Assembly: GCA_017569285.1 (NCBI GenBank)
Contig: CP069419.1
Coordinates: forward strand, 2,852,001 to 2,916,000
Reading direction: 5' to 3'
Source: Clostridiales bacterium
Lineage (GTDB): Bacteria; Bacillota; Clostridia; Christensenellales; Aristaeellaceae
Length of the DNA stretch: 64,000 nucleotides
This document shows positions 40,562 to 47,971 of this stretch, in pieces. The notes under the pieces are model-generated. The model ran no database searches. It saw nothing but the letters and a program-made list of their open reading frames with translations, and was not told the origin of the DNA. Both the position numbers and the translations under genes were made by a program. Every line of letters begins with the position of its first letter. Within the stretch, counting starts at the first letter, position 1.

Positions 40562-41566
40562 ATGAAAACGGTGTCCGTTTCTGTTGCGAACTACTGCGTT
40601 CCGTGTCAGTGCCGCTGCCGGTACTGCCTGCTGGGATCCTGCGGGAAGAACACCGGAGTAGACCAGCAGGAGGGAATGGACTTTGCGGACCGGGTTCTCC
40701 GGGAAATCCGGGAAGAACGGCCGGAGATGACCAAAGGGTCCTATTACAACGGCTACTGCATGGACATGCCGGACCTGGCCGGGTATATCCGGTACGGCCG
40801 GGAGCGCGGGTATCCGTGCGGGCGCTTCCTGCAGATGAACGGGTTCGCATTCCGGACGGAGGAGGAACTGGACCGCCTGATGACCATGATCCGGAACGAG
40901 AAGGCGGAACTGATCGACCTGACTTTCTTCGGGACGGAGGAATACCATGACCGCTTTGCCGGGCGGAAAGGGGATTATCCCTTCCTGCTCCGGATGCTGG
41001 AGGCAGCGAACCGGATTGGGCTTCCGGTGACGATCAGCGTTCCGCTGATGCGGGAGAACCTCGGGCAGACGGAAGAACTGCTGCATACCCTGCAGGGATA
41101 TGAAACGCAGAATATCCGGTTCTTCCTGCCCCACAGCAAGGGGCGGGGACAGAGTATCCTGGATCAGCGGATTACCCGGGAGGAATTTGAGCGCCTGCCG
41201 GAGGAAGTGCGGAGCCGGTTCGCGAAGACAAAACATATGACAGAAGCCGAATGGCTGGCCTCCGGGGAAATCACCGAAGCACAGGGGCGGAACCTGACGC
41301 TGGTGCTGACACCGGAGGAATTCCCCCGGCTGAAGGAAATGAGCGGGGCGGAAATCCTCGCCATGCTGGAGGAACTGGACGACCGGTACCGGGCGCAGAT
41401 GCCTCCGGTGCATGAACTGGCGAAGCGATACGGCAATCCGGAAGGGCAGGAGCTGTACCGGATCCGGGACCTGACGCTGAAATGGGAACAGCAGTATATC
41501 GCGGATACCGGAAACACCATATGGGATATGCACGATGAAACCCACCACTTTGCGGTGGACGAATAA
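40562..41566 (+). CDS. Radical SAM protein
   Basis: A 334-residue protein. The radical SAM cluster CxxxCxxC is formed within NYCVPCQCRCRYCLLG (the run C-QCR-C-RY-C) near residues 15-23. GFAFRTEEELDRL and LTFFGTEEYHDRF follow as barrel strands. There is no recognisable accessory cluster or carrier domain, and the product is unknown. Monocistronic: GGGAGGC lies before the ATG and a hairpin terminator follows. Confidence 0.85.
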   Translation: MKTVSVSVANYCVPCQCRCRYCLLGSCGKNTGVDQQEGMDFADRVLREIREERPEMTKGSYYNGYCMDMPDLAGYIRYGRERGYPCGRFLQMNGFAFRTEEELDRLMTMIRNEKAELIDLTFFGTEEYHDRFAGRKGDYPFLLRMLEAANRIGLPVTISVPLMRENLGQTEELLHTLQGYETQNIRFFLPHSKGRGQSILDQRITREEFERLPEEVRSRFAKTKHMTEAEWLASGEITEAQGRNLTLVLTPEEFPRLKEMSGAEILAMLEELDDRYRAQMPPVHELAKRYGNPEGQELYRIRDLTLKWEQQYIADTGNTIWDMHDETHHFAVDE

Positions 41567-41570
41567 CAGG

Positions 41571-41602
41571 AAAGGGACCATGCGCAGTGCATGGCCCCTT
41601 TT
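41571..41602 (+). terminator. Terminator of the radical SAM gene
   Basis: AAAGGGACCATGC (41571-41583) pairs with GTGCATGGCCCCTTT (41587-41601) with small mismatches, ending in TTTT. Confidence 0.8.
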
Positions 41603-41612
41603 GTGAAGAACT

Positions 41613-41645
41613 GTGAAACGATGAGGACTGTTCTCAACGTTTCAC
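41613..41645. repeat. REP-type palindrome (GTGAAACG arms)
   Basis: GTGAAACG (41613-41620) pairs with CGTTTCAC (41638-41645) around ATGAGGACTGTTCTCAA. Intergenic, before the first propeller-like protein gene. Confidence 0.75.
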
Positions 41646-41729
41646 TTTTTTTGTTCCGGACGGCAGAAAACCGGCCTGAGATTCGTCTATATATACGGAG
41701 GACTACGATCCGAAAGGAAGTGGAGAACC

Positions 41730-43037
41730 ATGAGTATCCGAACAAAAGGAAAAGAAATTATACGGCGGGCACTGCTTCTGTGCCTGTGCGCTATGCTGGC
41801 GGCTGGCTGTGCCTGCGCGGAGAAAACGGAGGGCGTGAATCTTGGCAAAAGCGGGAAGAACTCACTTGTTTACGGAACCACACTGTCCGACGGCCGGATC
41901 CTGTTGGTGGGAACCCGGCAGGCTCCCGGGCAGGACGCAGGCTCCGGATGGCTGCTGTGCCTGAACCCGGACCGGACGGTGAGCTGGGAATACACAGGCG
42001 ATGCCGCAGATGACGAGTGTTTCGACGCTGCAGCGGAACTGGAGGACGGAACTATCGGCCTCATGTTCGGGCATACGGTGGAACATGAAGGAACATATAA
42101 ATATGAATATGCACTGCGCTTTTTTACAACGGACGGGAAACCAACGGGGAAAGAAGTCAGTATCCCGTTCCGGGAAGACGGGATGGTTATCCAGAATGCC
42201 ACAAAGTCCCGGCTACAGATGATTTGCACGACAATCCTCACGGAAGCAGGAGAAAACCAGTACAGATCTGTGCGTGATGACAGTTACCTGATCGACTGGG
42301 ACGGGAATGAGGCTGCTTCCCTGGAACGCTTCGATCTGAGTTATAGCAATAGTGACATGATTGAAGAGGCAGACGGCCTGGTTATGAACGGATTTGCCTA
42401 TGAACTCAACTTGAGGGAGGGAGTCCGAAAGACAGACCTGCAGGGCAACCTGATCTGGGAAACCAGGCTGGAGTGCGCATGGCCGGACACCACCCGGGCT
42501 GACGCGGAACGGATTATCCCGGCAGGGGACGGGGGATATATCGTTCTTCAGATGGAACCCGTTCAACCGAAAGAGGATACGGATTGGGAATACAGGGGTG
42601 CCCTGGTGAAACTGGACAGGGACGGAAATATCCTCTGGACCCGTACGGAAGGTTTTGAAGAAGTCATAATCGGGGGCGGGCTGCTTGCGATGGCCAACGG
42701 GAAAATCGCGGTATCTGTCATCCATGCTAATAAGGACGGGAAAACCTTCCGGGCGGACACTCCCCGGAGGATTGCCTGGTTCGACGAAAACGGAATGTTC
42801 CTGGGGAACGTGGAAATGGAATTCGGCACGGAGAACTTTCCCCAGCTGAAACGACCCAATGAGAAACCGACGTTCGGAATCGAAGAGTCCCTGAATTTCT
42901 ATGAAGACCGGATCATCCCCATGGAAGACGGAATGTGGATACTCGGGGGGTTCTACCTGGCACAGGCCGAAAAAGACGGTACGTGGAACAACATGGCATA
43001 CTATAGTTCAGGCCTGTTCAGGATCCCGGAACCGTGA
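41730..43037 (+). CDS. Exported propeller-like lipoprotein candidate, paralogue 1
   Basis: A 435-residue protein. The N-terminus (residues 1-30) is a signal peptide with a plausible lipobox LAAGC. The rest is beta-rich with WD/PQQ-like repeats: GWLLCLNPDRTVSWEY, TDLQGNLIWETRL, LDRDGNILWTRTEG, DENGMFLGNVEM. No enzymatic motif is seen. It is a paralogue of the next gene, which shares LLCLN..RTVSWEY and the repeat pattern. A sensor or scaffold at the cell surface is a guess. Confidence 0.75.
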   Translation: MSIRTKGKEIIRRALLLCLCAMLAAGCACAEKTEGVNLGKSGKNSLVYGTTLSDGRILLVGTRQAPGQDAGSGWLLCLNPDRTVSWEYTGDAADDECFDAAAELEDGTIGLMFGHTVEHEGTYKYEYALRFFTTDGKPTGKEVSIPFREDGMVIQNATKSRLQMICTTILTEAGENQYRSVRDDSYLIDWDGNEAASLERFDLSYSNSDMIEEADGLVMNGFAYELNLREGVRKTDLQGNLIWETRLECAWPDTTRADAERIIPAGDGGYIVLQMEPVQPKEDTDWEYRGALVKLDRDGNILWTRTEGFEEVIIGGGLLAMANGKIAVSVIHANKDGKTFRADTPRRIAWFDENGMFLGNVEMEFGTENFPQLKRPNEKPTFGIEESLNFYEDRIIPMEDGMWILGGFYLAQAEKDGTWNNMAYYSSGLFRIPEP

Positions 43038-43062
43038 AGCGATGGGGATTGGAGGAAGAACA

Positions 43063-44286
43063 ATGAAGCGGAACCATCATCCCGGAAAGATGATCCGGAT
43101 CCTGCTGCTGTGCCTGTGCGCGGCTATGCTGGCCGGAACGGCAGGTGCGGAAGAAATGGTGGATATCAATGAGTATGCTTTTTCCGACGTAATATACCAG
43201 GACACCCTGGCGGACGGGCGGGTCCTGCTGGCCGGATCAGGGGACCCAAGCGGCATGCCCCGGCCGAGGCTGCTGTGCCTGAACACGAACCGGACGGTGA
43301 GCTGGGAGTACCTGGATGAGACCGCTGGACGGTATATCGGCGCGGCGGTGCTTGCGGACGGCCGGATCGGCGCGGTTCTCTGGGAAGACGGGGAAGAACA
43401 GGATACCGGCTTTATCCTGCAGTTTTTTACCCAGACAGGGCTGCGCGCCGGAGAGGAAATCCGGATTCCGGTATCGGTTGACGCGTATTACAACAACCTG
43501 ACGGCAAACCGGCTGCTTTTTGAGGAACAGGGCGACGACGGGAAATACTACCTGTATGACTGGGACGGACATGAAATCGCGGTGCTGCGTGAACCGGGAA
43601 TGATGTTTACATTCAGAAACATGATCGAGGAAGAAGACGGACTGGTTCTGTTCGGTGTGGCCGGGGCCGGGAATAAATATATATCGTATACCCCGGAAAT
43701 CGTGAAGACGGACATGCAGGGCGGGACAATCTGGAAACAGGTGCCGGATCGCATATGGCCGAAAACATTCGAATTGGGTTTCATGTATGTCGTTCCGGCG
43801 GAAGACGGAGGATACCTGGCGATCCGGTCGGAACTCCAGAAGGAAGGGAAGAAGAATGGCCCGGCGGTTTACCGAAGCGCGCTGGAGAAGCTGAACCGCA
43901 GCGGGGAAAGCCTCTGGAGGAAAACGGAAGGCCTGGAGGATGAAACCGGAGCCTGCCGCGGGCTGGTCCGGTCCGGCGGGAAGATCGCGGCAATCTATCA
44001 TACGGCGGATCAGGAAGCGGAAAGCTATATCCGGGACGCCCCCCTGCTGTTCCGCTGGTTTGACGAAAACGGGAAGCCCCTGGGCACCACGGAACTGAAC
44101 CTCAGCCGGGAGGACTTTGAACGGCTGGGGCAGTACACAGACGCGGACAGCATCGTGGATGTGCGATATGATTACCACCTGGTTCCCATGCCGGACGGCC
44201 TGTGGACGACGGCTTCGCTGTTGGTTTCGGGAGCAGACGGAGATGTTGCAGCGGACCTGCTCCTGGTAAAAGTTCCGGAACTGTGA
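43063..44286 (+). CDS. Exported propeller-like protein, paralogue 2
   Basis: A 407-residue protein. A signal peptide (about 1-29, LLLCLCAAMLAGTAGAEE) lacks the lipobox Cys of its neighbour, so this copy is probably released. The repeat pattern is the same (RLLCLNTNRTVSWEYLDE, TDMQGGTIWKQVP, NRSGESLWRKTEG, FDENGKPLGTTEL). It follows paralogue 1 by 25 bp with GGAGGAAGAA, so they form an operon born by tandem duplication. Function unknown. Confidence 0.75.
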   Translation: MKRNHHPGKMIRILLLCLCAAMLAGTAGAEEMVDINEYAFSDVIYQDTLADGRVLLAGSGDPSGMPRPRLLCLNTNRTVSWEYLDETAGRYIGAAVLADGRIGAVLWEDGEEQDTGFILQFFTQTGLRAGEEIRIPVSVDAYYNNLTANRLLFEEQGDDGKYYLYDWDGHEIAVLREPGMMFTFRNMIEEEDGLVLFGVAGAGNKYISYTPEIVKTDMQGGTIWKQVPDRIWPKTFELGFMYVVPAEDGGYLAIRSELQKEGKKNGPAVYRSALEKLNRSGESLWRKTEGLEDETGACRGLVRSGGKIAAIYHTADQEAESYIRDAPLLFRWFDENGKPLGTTELNLSREDFERLGQYTDADSIVDVRYDYHLVPMPDGLWTTASLLVSGADGDVAADLLLVKVPEL

Positions 44287-44304
44287 AAATGGCAAAAGAG
44301 AGAT

Positions 44305-44337
44305 GTGAAACGATAGGGACTGTCCCTATCGTTTCAC
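44305..44337. repeat. Near-perfect 33-bp REP palindrome
   Basis: GTGAAACGATAGGGAC (44305-44320), single T, GTCCCTATCGTTTCAC (44322-44337). It is the most symmetrical member of the family. Confidence 0.85.
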
Positions 44338-44353
44338 TGTCCCCGTTAGTTCA

Positions 44354-44456
44354 AAAATCGAACGAAAGGAACCTATCCGGGGCTGCCGCCCGTTCTCCGC
44401 TGAAAACTATCCACCGGATAGTTTTCCGGGCGCTCCGAACCCCTGCGTTCGATTTT
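44354..44456. repeat. Long (103-bp) REP variant, copy B
   Basis: Almost identical to copy A at 39741-39844, including the inner AAAACTATCC-ACC-GGATAGTTTT hairpin and the TCGAACG/CGTTCGA ends. It lies 17 bp after the palindrome at 44305. Confidence 0.85.
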
Positions 44457-44570
44457 ACGAAAAGATGTACGGATTCGGTTTTTCCTTTGCAATGCCCTTG
44501 AATATCAAGGCCTGAACCGCTACAATACCCATAATCCCCCGGTTTGCACGCCGGGGAACGAGGAGAAGAA

Positions 44571-45251
44571 ATGGTCATTCAGATTGACGGGATTCCCGCA
44601 GAGGTTGTCCGGAAACGGATGAAAACCCTGCGGCTGACGGTGCTCCCGCCGGACGGGCGGGTGCGGATTTCCGCGCCATTGCTGCTGCCGAACAGTGTGA
44701 TCCTCGCCTTCGCGGAGTCGAAGGCTGACTGGGTTCGGAAGCAGCAGGAGAAGATGCGGGAACGCCAGGTACGGCAGCCGGCGGAAATGCGGTACGTCTC
44801 CGGTGAAACACTGGAGGTGTGGGGGAAACCGTACGTCCTGCGGGTGATGGAGGGAACCCGCTGGGCACTGTCGCTGGAAAGGGATACCGCCCTGCTGACC
44901 GCCCGGACGGGCAGCACGCAGGAGCAGCGGGAAGCCCATGTGAACGGGTGGTACCGTGAAATGCTGAAGGCCGAAACCGCAAGGCGCCTGCCGGTATGGG
45001 AGAATATAACCGGCCTGCGCTGCGCATCCTGGCAGGTGAAGAACATGAAAACCCGCTGGGGAACGTGCAACCCGAATACCCGGAAGGTATGGCTCAGCCT
45101 GCAGCTGGCCCGGAAACCGCTGGAGTGCCTGGACTATGTGATCCTCCACGAGCTGACCCACCTGAAGGTAAGAAACCATGGAAAGGACTTTCAGGCGTTT
45201 ATGGACCGGTATATGCCGGACTGGCGCGAGAGAAGAAAACAACTGAAATGA
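44571..45251 (+). CDS. YgjP/SprT-like zinc metallopeptidase (DUF45)
   Basis: A 226-residue protein of the YgjP-like M48-related family. The zinc motif HELTHLKVRNHGKDF (HExxH plus downstream His) lies at about residues 190-204, preceded by MKTRWGTCN, a family hallmark. Cytoplasmic. The biological substrate is unknown for this family. GAGGAGAAGAA precedes the ATG. It overlaps the next gene by 4 bp. Confidence 0.9.
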   Translation: MVIQIDGIPAEVVRKRMKTLRLTVLPPDGRVRISAPLLLPNSVILAFAESKADWVRKQQEKMRERQVRQPAEMRYVSGETLEVWGKPYVLRVMEGTRWALSLERDTALLTARTGSTQEQREAHVNGWYREMLKAETARRLPVWENITGLRCASWQVKNMKTRWGTCNPNTRKVWLSLQLARKPLECLDYVILHELTHLKVRNHGKDFQAFMDRYMPDWRERRKQLK

Positions 45252-45850
45252 CAAACCGAATCATCATTCGGCTGATTGCCGCGCTGGCGGTTCTGGCCAT
45301 GCTGGCCGGAATGGTCGTAGCCGCGGCAAACGCCGAAGACGGAAAGAACGGGACCGACTATGCCCTACGCCTGGAGCGCGCCCGGGAGAAGTATAACGGG
45401 AAAACCGTGAACGTCTACCGGAAAGGCTGGGGCTACATCCAGAGCAAAAAGATCAACGTGTGCTTCTACAAGTCCCCCAAAGAGAAGTACTACGCCATCA
45501 ACATCCGGGAGTCCCTGAAGATCACCGATGAGGCCGAAATGGAAGCGATCCTGGAGGTGATCATGCAGAACGAGAACTACGACGAAGCCGTGTACGGCGA
45601 TATGGCCTTCATGAAGGCCCAGTGGATCACACACAATATCGCCTACGAGCTGGCCACCGGAAACCCGGAGACCCGGAAGCTGATCGCCACCCTGGCCGGA
45701 GAGACCGCCGTGAAGGTGGCGGAACGGGCCCGGGAACTGGACCTGAGCCCGATCTGCAGCATGAGCGAGCAGGAAAAGGCGCTGACCGAAAAGATCATGC
45801 AGCTGTTCCCCGCACAGCAGGACCAGACGGAAAAAACCGCGCAGAAATGA
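45248..45850 (+). CDS. Exported protein of unknown function
   Basis: A 200-residue protein. Residues 1-30 form a signal peptide or N-terminal anchor (IIIRLIAALAVLAMLAGMVV, ANAED). The mature part is mixed alpha/beta with no recognised motif. Translation is coupled to the upstream YgjP-like peptidase (ATGA overlap), so the two may act together, although the peptidase is predicted cytoplasmic. Confidence 0.7.
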   Translation: MTNRIIIRLIAALAVLAMLAGMVVAAANAEDGKNGTDYALRLERAREKYNGKTVNVYRKGWGYIQSKKINVCFYKSPKEKYYAINIRESLKITDEAEMEAILEVIMQNENYDEAVYGDMAFMKAQWITHNIAYELATGNPETRKLIATLAGETAVKVAERARELDLSPICSMSEQEKALTEKIMQLFPAQQDQTEKTAQK

Positions 45851-45853
45851 AGA

Positions 45854-45889
45854 CAGCAGGCAGGAAATTTCCTGCCTGCTGCCGTTTTT
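45854..45889 (+). terminator. Terminator of the YgjP-like operon
   Basis: CAGCAGGCAGG (45854-45864), loop AAATTT, CCTGCCTGCTG (45871-45881), CCGTTTTT. Confidence 0.9.
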
Positions 45890-45898
45890 GGGGGAGTG

Positions 45899-46327
45899 TT
45901 ATTCGCGGTCGGTATCGTCCGGCTTCACTTCGATGGTGGGAATATCCTCTTCGGGATTTTTCTCTCCGTCCGGCTCGTCCTCGTTTTCCATGCCGAAGGG
46001 GCAGCCTTCCGGATCATCGGCGGACAGTTCGTCCCAGGCCTTCTCGATGGTTTCCTTCACGGATTTGGCCGCGTTTTCCGCGGTGTTCACGAAGGTATCC
46101 GCCGCGTTTTTCACGGCTTTGCCGAAGTCCACATCCCTGCCGGTTTCATTTTCCAGGTGGATGCTGCAGCCCAGCAGCGGCGCGGCCGCCATGCCGAGGA
46201 TGCCCGCCTTGGGCGCGGCCAGCAGGATTGGGAAGGCCAGGATTCCGGGCACATTCAGGACTTCCTTTCCGTCCTTCTGTACCTTGACGCGGTAACCGGT
46301 CAGTTCCTCAATAAAGCTCTTTGCCAT
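45899..46327 (-). CDS. DUF4342-family protein
   Basis: A 142-residue protein. The N-terminal 50 residues (FIEELTGYRVKVQKDGKEVLNVPG, then a hydrophobic stretch ILAFPILLAAPKAGILGMAAAPLLG) match DUF4342. The middle is an amphipathic helix (KAVKNAADTFVNTAENAAKS) and the end is highly acidic (EDEPDGEKNPEEDIPTIEV). Function unknown. AGGAGGAC precedes the ATG. Last gene of a three-gene operon of small proteins. Confidence 0.8.
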   Translation of the reverse strand: MAKSFIEELTGYRVKVQKDGKEVLNVPGILAFPILLAAPKAGILGMAAAPLLGCSIHLENETGRDVDFGKAVKNAADTFVNTAENAAKSVKETIEKAWDELSADDPEGCPFGMENEDEPDGEKNPEEDIPTIEVKPDDTDRE

Positions 46328-46343
46328 GTGTTTGTCCTCCTTT

Positions 46344-46505
46344 TCAGTCATTGGATATATATGAATGAACGGGCTTTCCGTCGACGGTGGCTTTCACCGT
46401 CCGGACGGCCGGTTCATTTCTCCCGGTGTTTCCTTCCGGCAGGGCGGTTTTCCTGAAGAACAGGAAGCCCAGGACCAGTCCGATCATGATGGCTGGCAGC
46501 AGCAT
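46344..46505 (-). CDS. Small 53-residue membrane protein
   Basis: An ATG at 46505 preceded by GGGAGG opens a frame reading MLLPAIMIGLVLGFLFFRKT and ending HSYISND. One N-terminal membrane span is followed by a short polar tail. It lies 5 bp after the zinc-ribbon gene and 16 bp before the DUF4342 gene, all in the same direction, which supports it as real. Function unknown. Confidence 0.7.
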   Translation of the reverse strand: MLLPAIMIGLVLGFLFFRKTALPEGNTGRNEPAVRTVKATVDGKPVHSYISND

Positions 46506-46510
46506 GTTTT

Positions 46511-46744
46511 TTACCTCCCGATTTCCGTATCAAAAATCATCTTTTTGCAGGCGGCGCAGTAGCAGGCGTTGTCAATCGTGAAGGCCCCGAGCCTGCGCTT
46601 TGCGGCCTTGACCGCCCCGATGCCCACAATCTGGTCCACCAGGGAGGCTTTCCGCTCTCCGGCCTTCCAGTACACCCCGGTGCGGCCGTCGCCGGATATT
46701 ACTCCCCGCTGCATCTCTCCGTGGCAGAACGGGCAGGTCATCAT
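46511..46744 (-). CDS. Small zinc-ribbon protein (DUF6487-like)
   Basis: About 77 residues. Two Cys pairs (CPFC near the start; CYCAAC later) can form a zinc ribbon, and GEMQRGVISGDGRTGVYW matches the PF20097/DUF6487 type. ATG 46744 is favoured because AAAGGAG is 6 bp upstream; the ATG at 46750 abuts the site. First gene of the small-protein operon. Role unknown. Confidence 0.75.
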   Translation of the reverse strand: MMTCPFCHGEMQRGVISGDGRTGVYWKAGERKASLVDQIVGIGAVKAAKRRLGAFTIDNACYCAACKKMIFDTEIGR

Positions 46745-46902
46745 TTCCATCTCCTTTGCTCAACCGGCCATTCCCTGACCGTGAAACAAGCATAACATCA
46801 AAGAAGGTCAAAATACATGACCCGGTGGGAAAAATAGGGGCGGTTATTCCGCCAAAACGCAAAAAGAACGGCTGCTTCCGTTCCGCTGAATTGCCATTTC
46901 TG

Positions 46903-46930
46903 GGAACGAAGGGACGGTCTTTTTCGTTCC
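46903..46930. repeat. REP palindrome left of the transposase (inverted orientation)
   Basis: GGAACGAA (46903-46910) / TTCGTTCC (46923-46930) flanks GGGACGGTCTTT, the reverse complement of the core found on the right side of the transposase. The two sides are thus inverted relative to each other. Confidence 0.85.
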
Positions 46931-46981
46931 GGTTGTTGCTGTTTCAGCCTGTATCTGATAAAGTAGCAGAAGGTGATGAAA

Positions 46982-47824
46982 ATGCCAAGGACAGCAAGAA
47001 GAATCAATGAATCAAATATCTATCATGTGATGCTGCGTGGGGTCAACAGACAGAATATATTTGAGGAAGACGCGGACCGATATCATTTTATGTCCGTGCT
47101 TGCTTTATGCAAAAAAATATCCGGCTTCCGGCTGCATGCATTTGTCTTGATGTCAAATCACATTCATTTGTTGATTGAACCGCATGAGGAAGCACTGGAT
47201 ATGATCTTCAAAAGAATCGGGACGAGATATGCTGTATGGTATAACCGGAAGTATCAACGAGCCGGCCATCTGTTTCAGGATCGCTTCAGGAGCGAAGCCG
47301 TCTCCACAAACCAATACTACCAAACAGTTCTGAGATATATATTGCAGAACCCGATGAAAGCCGGGCTGGAGAAACACCCGGGAGAATACAGGTGGAGCAG
47401 TTATCTCGCATATGAGAACGGGAAAGGGACCATAACGGATACACAATACGCAATTGATCTGTTTGGCGGCAGAGAAGCGCTGGTTCAATACCTGAAACAG
47501 GATAATGATGATATGGCTATGGATGAAGGGGATCATGACTGGCGGCTTCGGGATGATGTGGCTGGACAGATCATGGAGAAGATAACCCAGTGCGCATCCG
47601 CCTCTGATTTCCAAAAGCTTGATTTGGAACTACAGAAGAAATATGCTGGTGAAATGTATCGTGAAAGACTTTCAATGGGTCAGATTGCCCGATTGACTGG
47701 CATGTCCAAAACAACAGTTTTCAGAGCTGTTCAACAAATCAAGGACGATCCAACAGAAGAAAGTAAGTTGACTTTAAATGAATCTGAAACCGATTTGTTA
47801 TATAATGCCGGAATAATTTGGTAG
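46982..47824 (+). CDS. REP-associated tyrosine transposase (RAYT, Y1_Tnp family)
   Basis: A 280-residue protein. The Y1/HUH transposase core has SNHIHLLIEP (metal-binding His-x-His) and QYYQTVLRYILQNPMKAGL (catalytic Tyr). The opening ARRINESNIYHVMLRGVNRQ is the RAYT signature. A C-terminal helix-turn-helix (MGQIARLTGMSKTTVFRAVQ) may bind DNA. RAYTs nick single-stranded palindromes and are single-copy domesticated enzymes linked to REP spread. ATG 46982 follows AAGGTGAT. Flanked by matching palindromes. Confidence 0.93.
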   Translation: MPRTARRINESNIYHVMLRGVNRQNIFEEDADRYHFMSVLALCKKISGFRLHAFVLMSNHIHLLIEPHEEALDMIFKRIGTRYAVWYNRKYQRAGHLFQDRFRSEAVSTNQYYQTVLRYILQNPMKAGLEKHPGEYRWSSYLAYENGKGTITDTQYAIDLFGGREALVQYLKQDNDDMAMDEGDHDWRLRDDVAGQIMEKITQCASASDFQKLDLELQKKYAGEMYRERLSMGQIARLTGMSKTTVFRAVQQIKDDPTEESKLTLNESETDLLYNAGIIW

Positions 47825-47825
47825 T

Positions 47826-47881
47826 GGAACGAAAAAGACCGTCCCTTCGTTCCGGAACGAAAAAGACCGTCCCTCCGTTCC
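47826..47881. repeat. Two abutting REP palindromes right of the transposase
   Basis: GGAACGA/TCGTTCC at 47826-47853 and GGAACG/CGTTCC at 47854-47881, each 28 bp with core AAAAGACCGTCCC, joined with no spacer just after the RAYT stop codon. Confidence 0.88.
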
Positions 47882-47894
47882 CCCGATAACTCAG

Positions 47895-47922
47895 AAAGGC
47901 TCTCCAGCAGGAGAGCCTTTTG
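47895..47922 (+). terminator. Terminator of the RAYT gene
   Basis: AAGGCTCTCC, loop AGCA, GGAGAGCCTT, then TT. Confidence 0.85.
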
Positions 47923-47934
47923 AATTTCCGGGGT

Positions 47935-47962
47935 GGAACGAAAAAGACCGTCCCTCTGTTCC
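47935..47962. repeat. Third REP palindrome right of the transposase
   Basis: GGAACG (47935-47940) and TGTTCC (47957-47962), one arm mismatch, around AAAAAGACCGTCCC. It ends 10 bp before the stop codon of the convergent HExxH protein gene. Confidence 0.8.
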
Positions 47963-47971
47963 TTCGTTCGA

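Larger units (their letters stand above)
46903..47962 (+). mobile_element. RAYT transposase gene bracketed by inverted REP palindromes
   Basis: The unit comprises one palindrome in reverse orientation (46903), the RAYT gene, two abutting palindromes in direct orientation (47826 and 47854), a terminator and a third (47935). The GGAACGA/TCGTTCC arms are shared by all four and differ from the dispersed copies elsewhere. This is the known architecture of a REP-associated tyrosine transposase locus. The segment is AT-richer than its neighbours. Confidence 0.85.

Noticed and set aside
46903-47962. RAYT locus as an active IS200/IS605 insertion sequence
   Set aside because: The protein belongs to the REP-associated branch rather than IS200 TnpA (longer, with extra C-terminal HTH), there is no TnpB/IscB partner, and the flanks are REP palindromes instead of IS ends.
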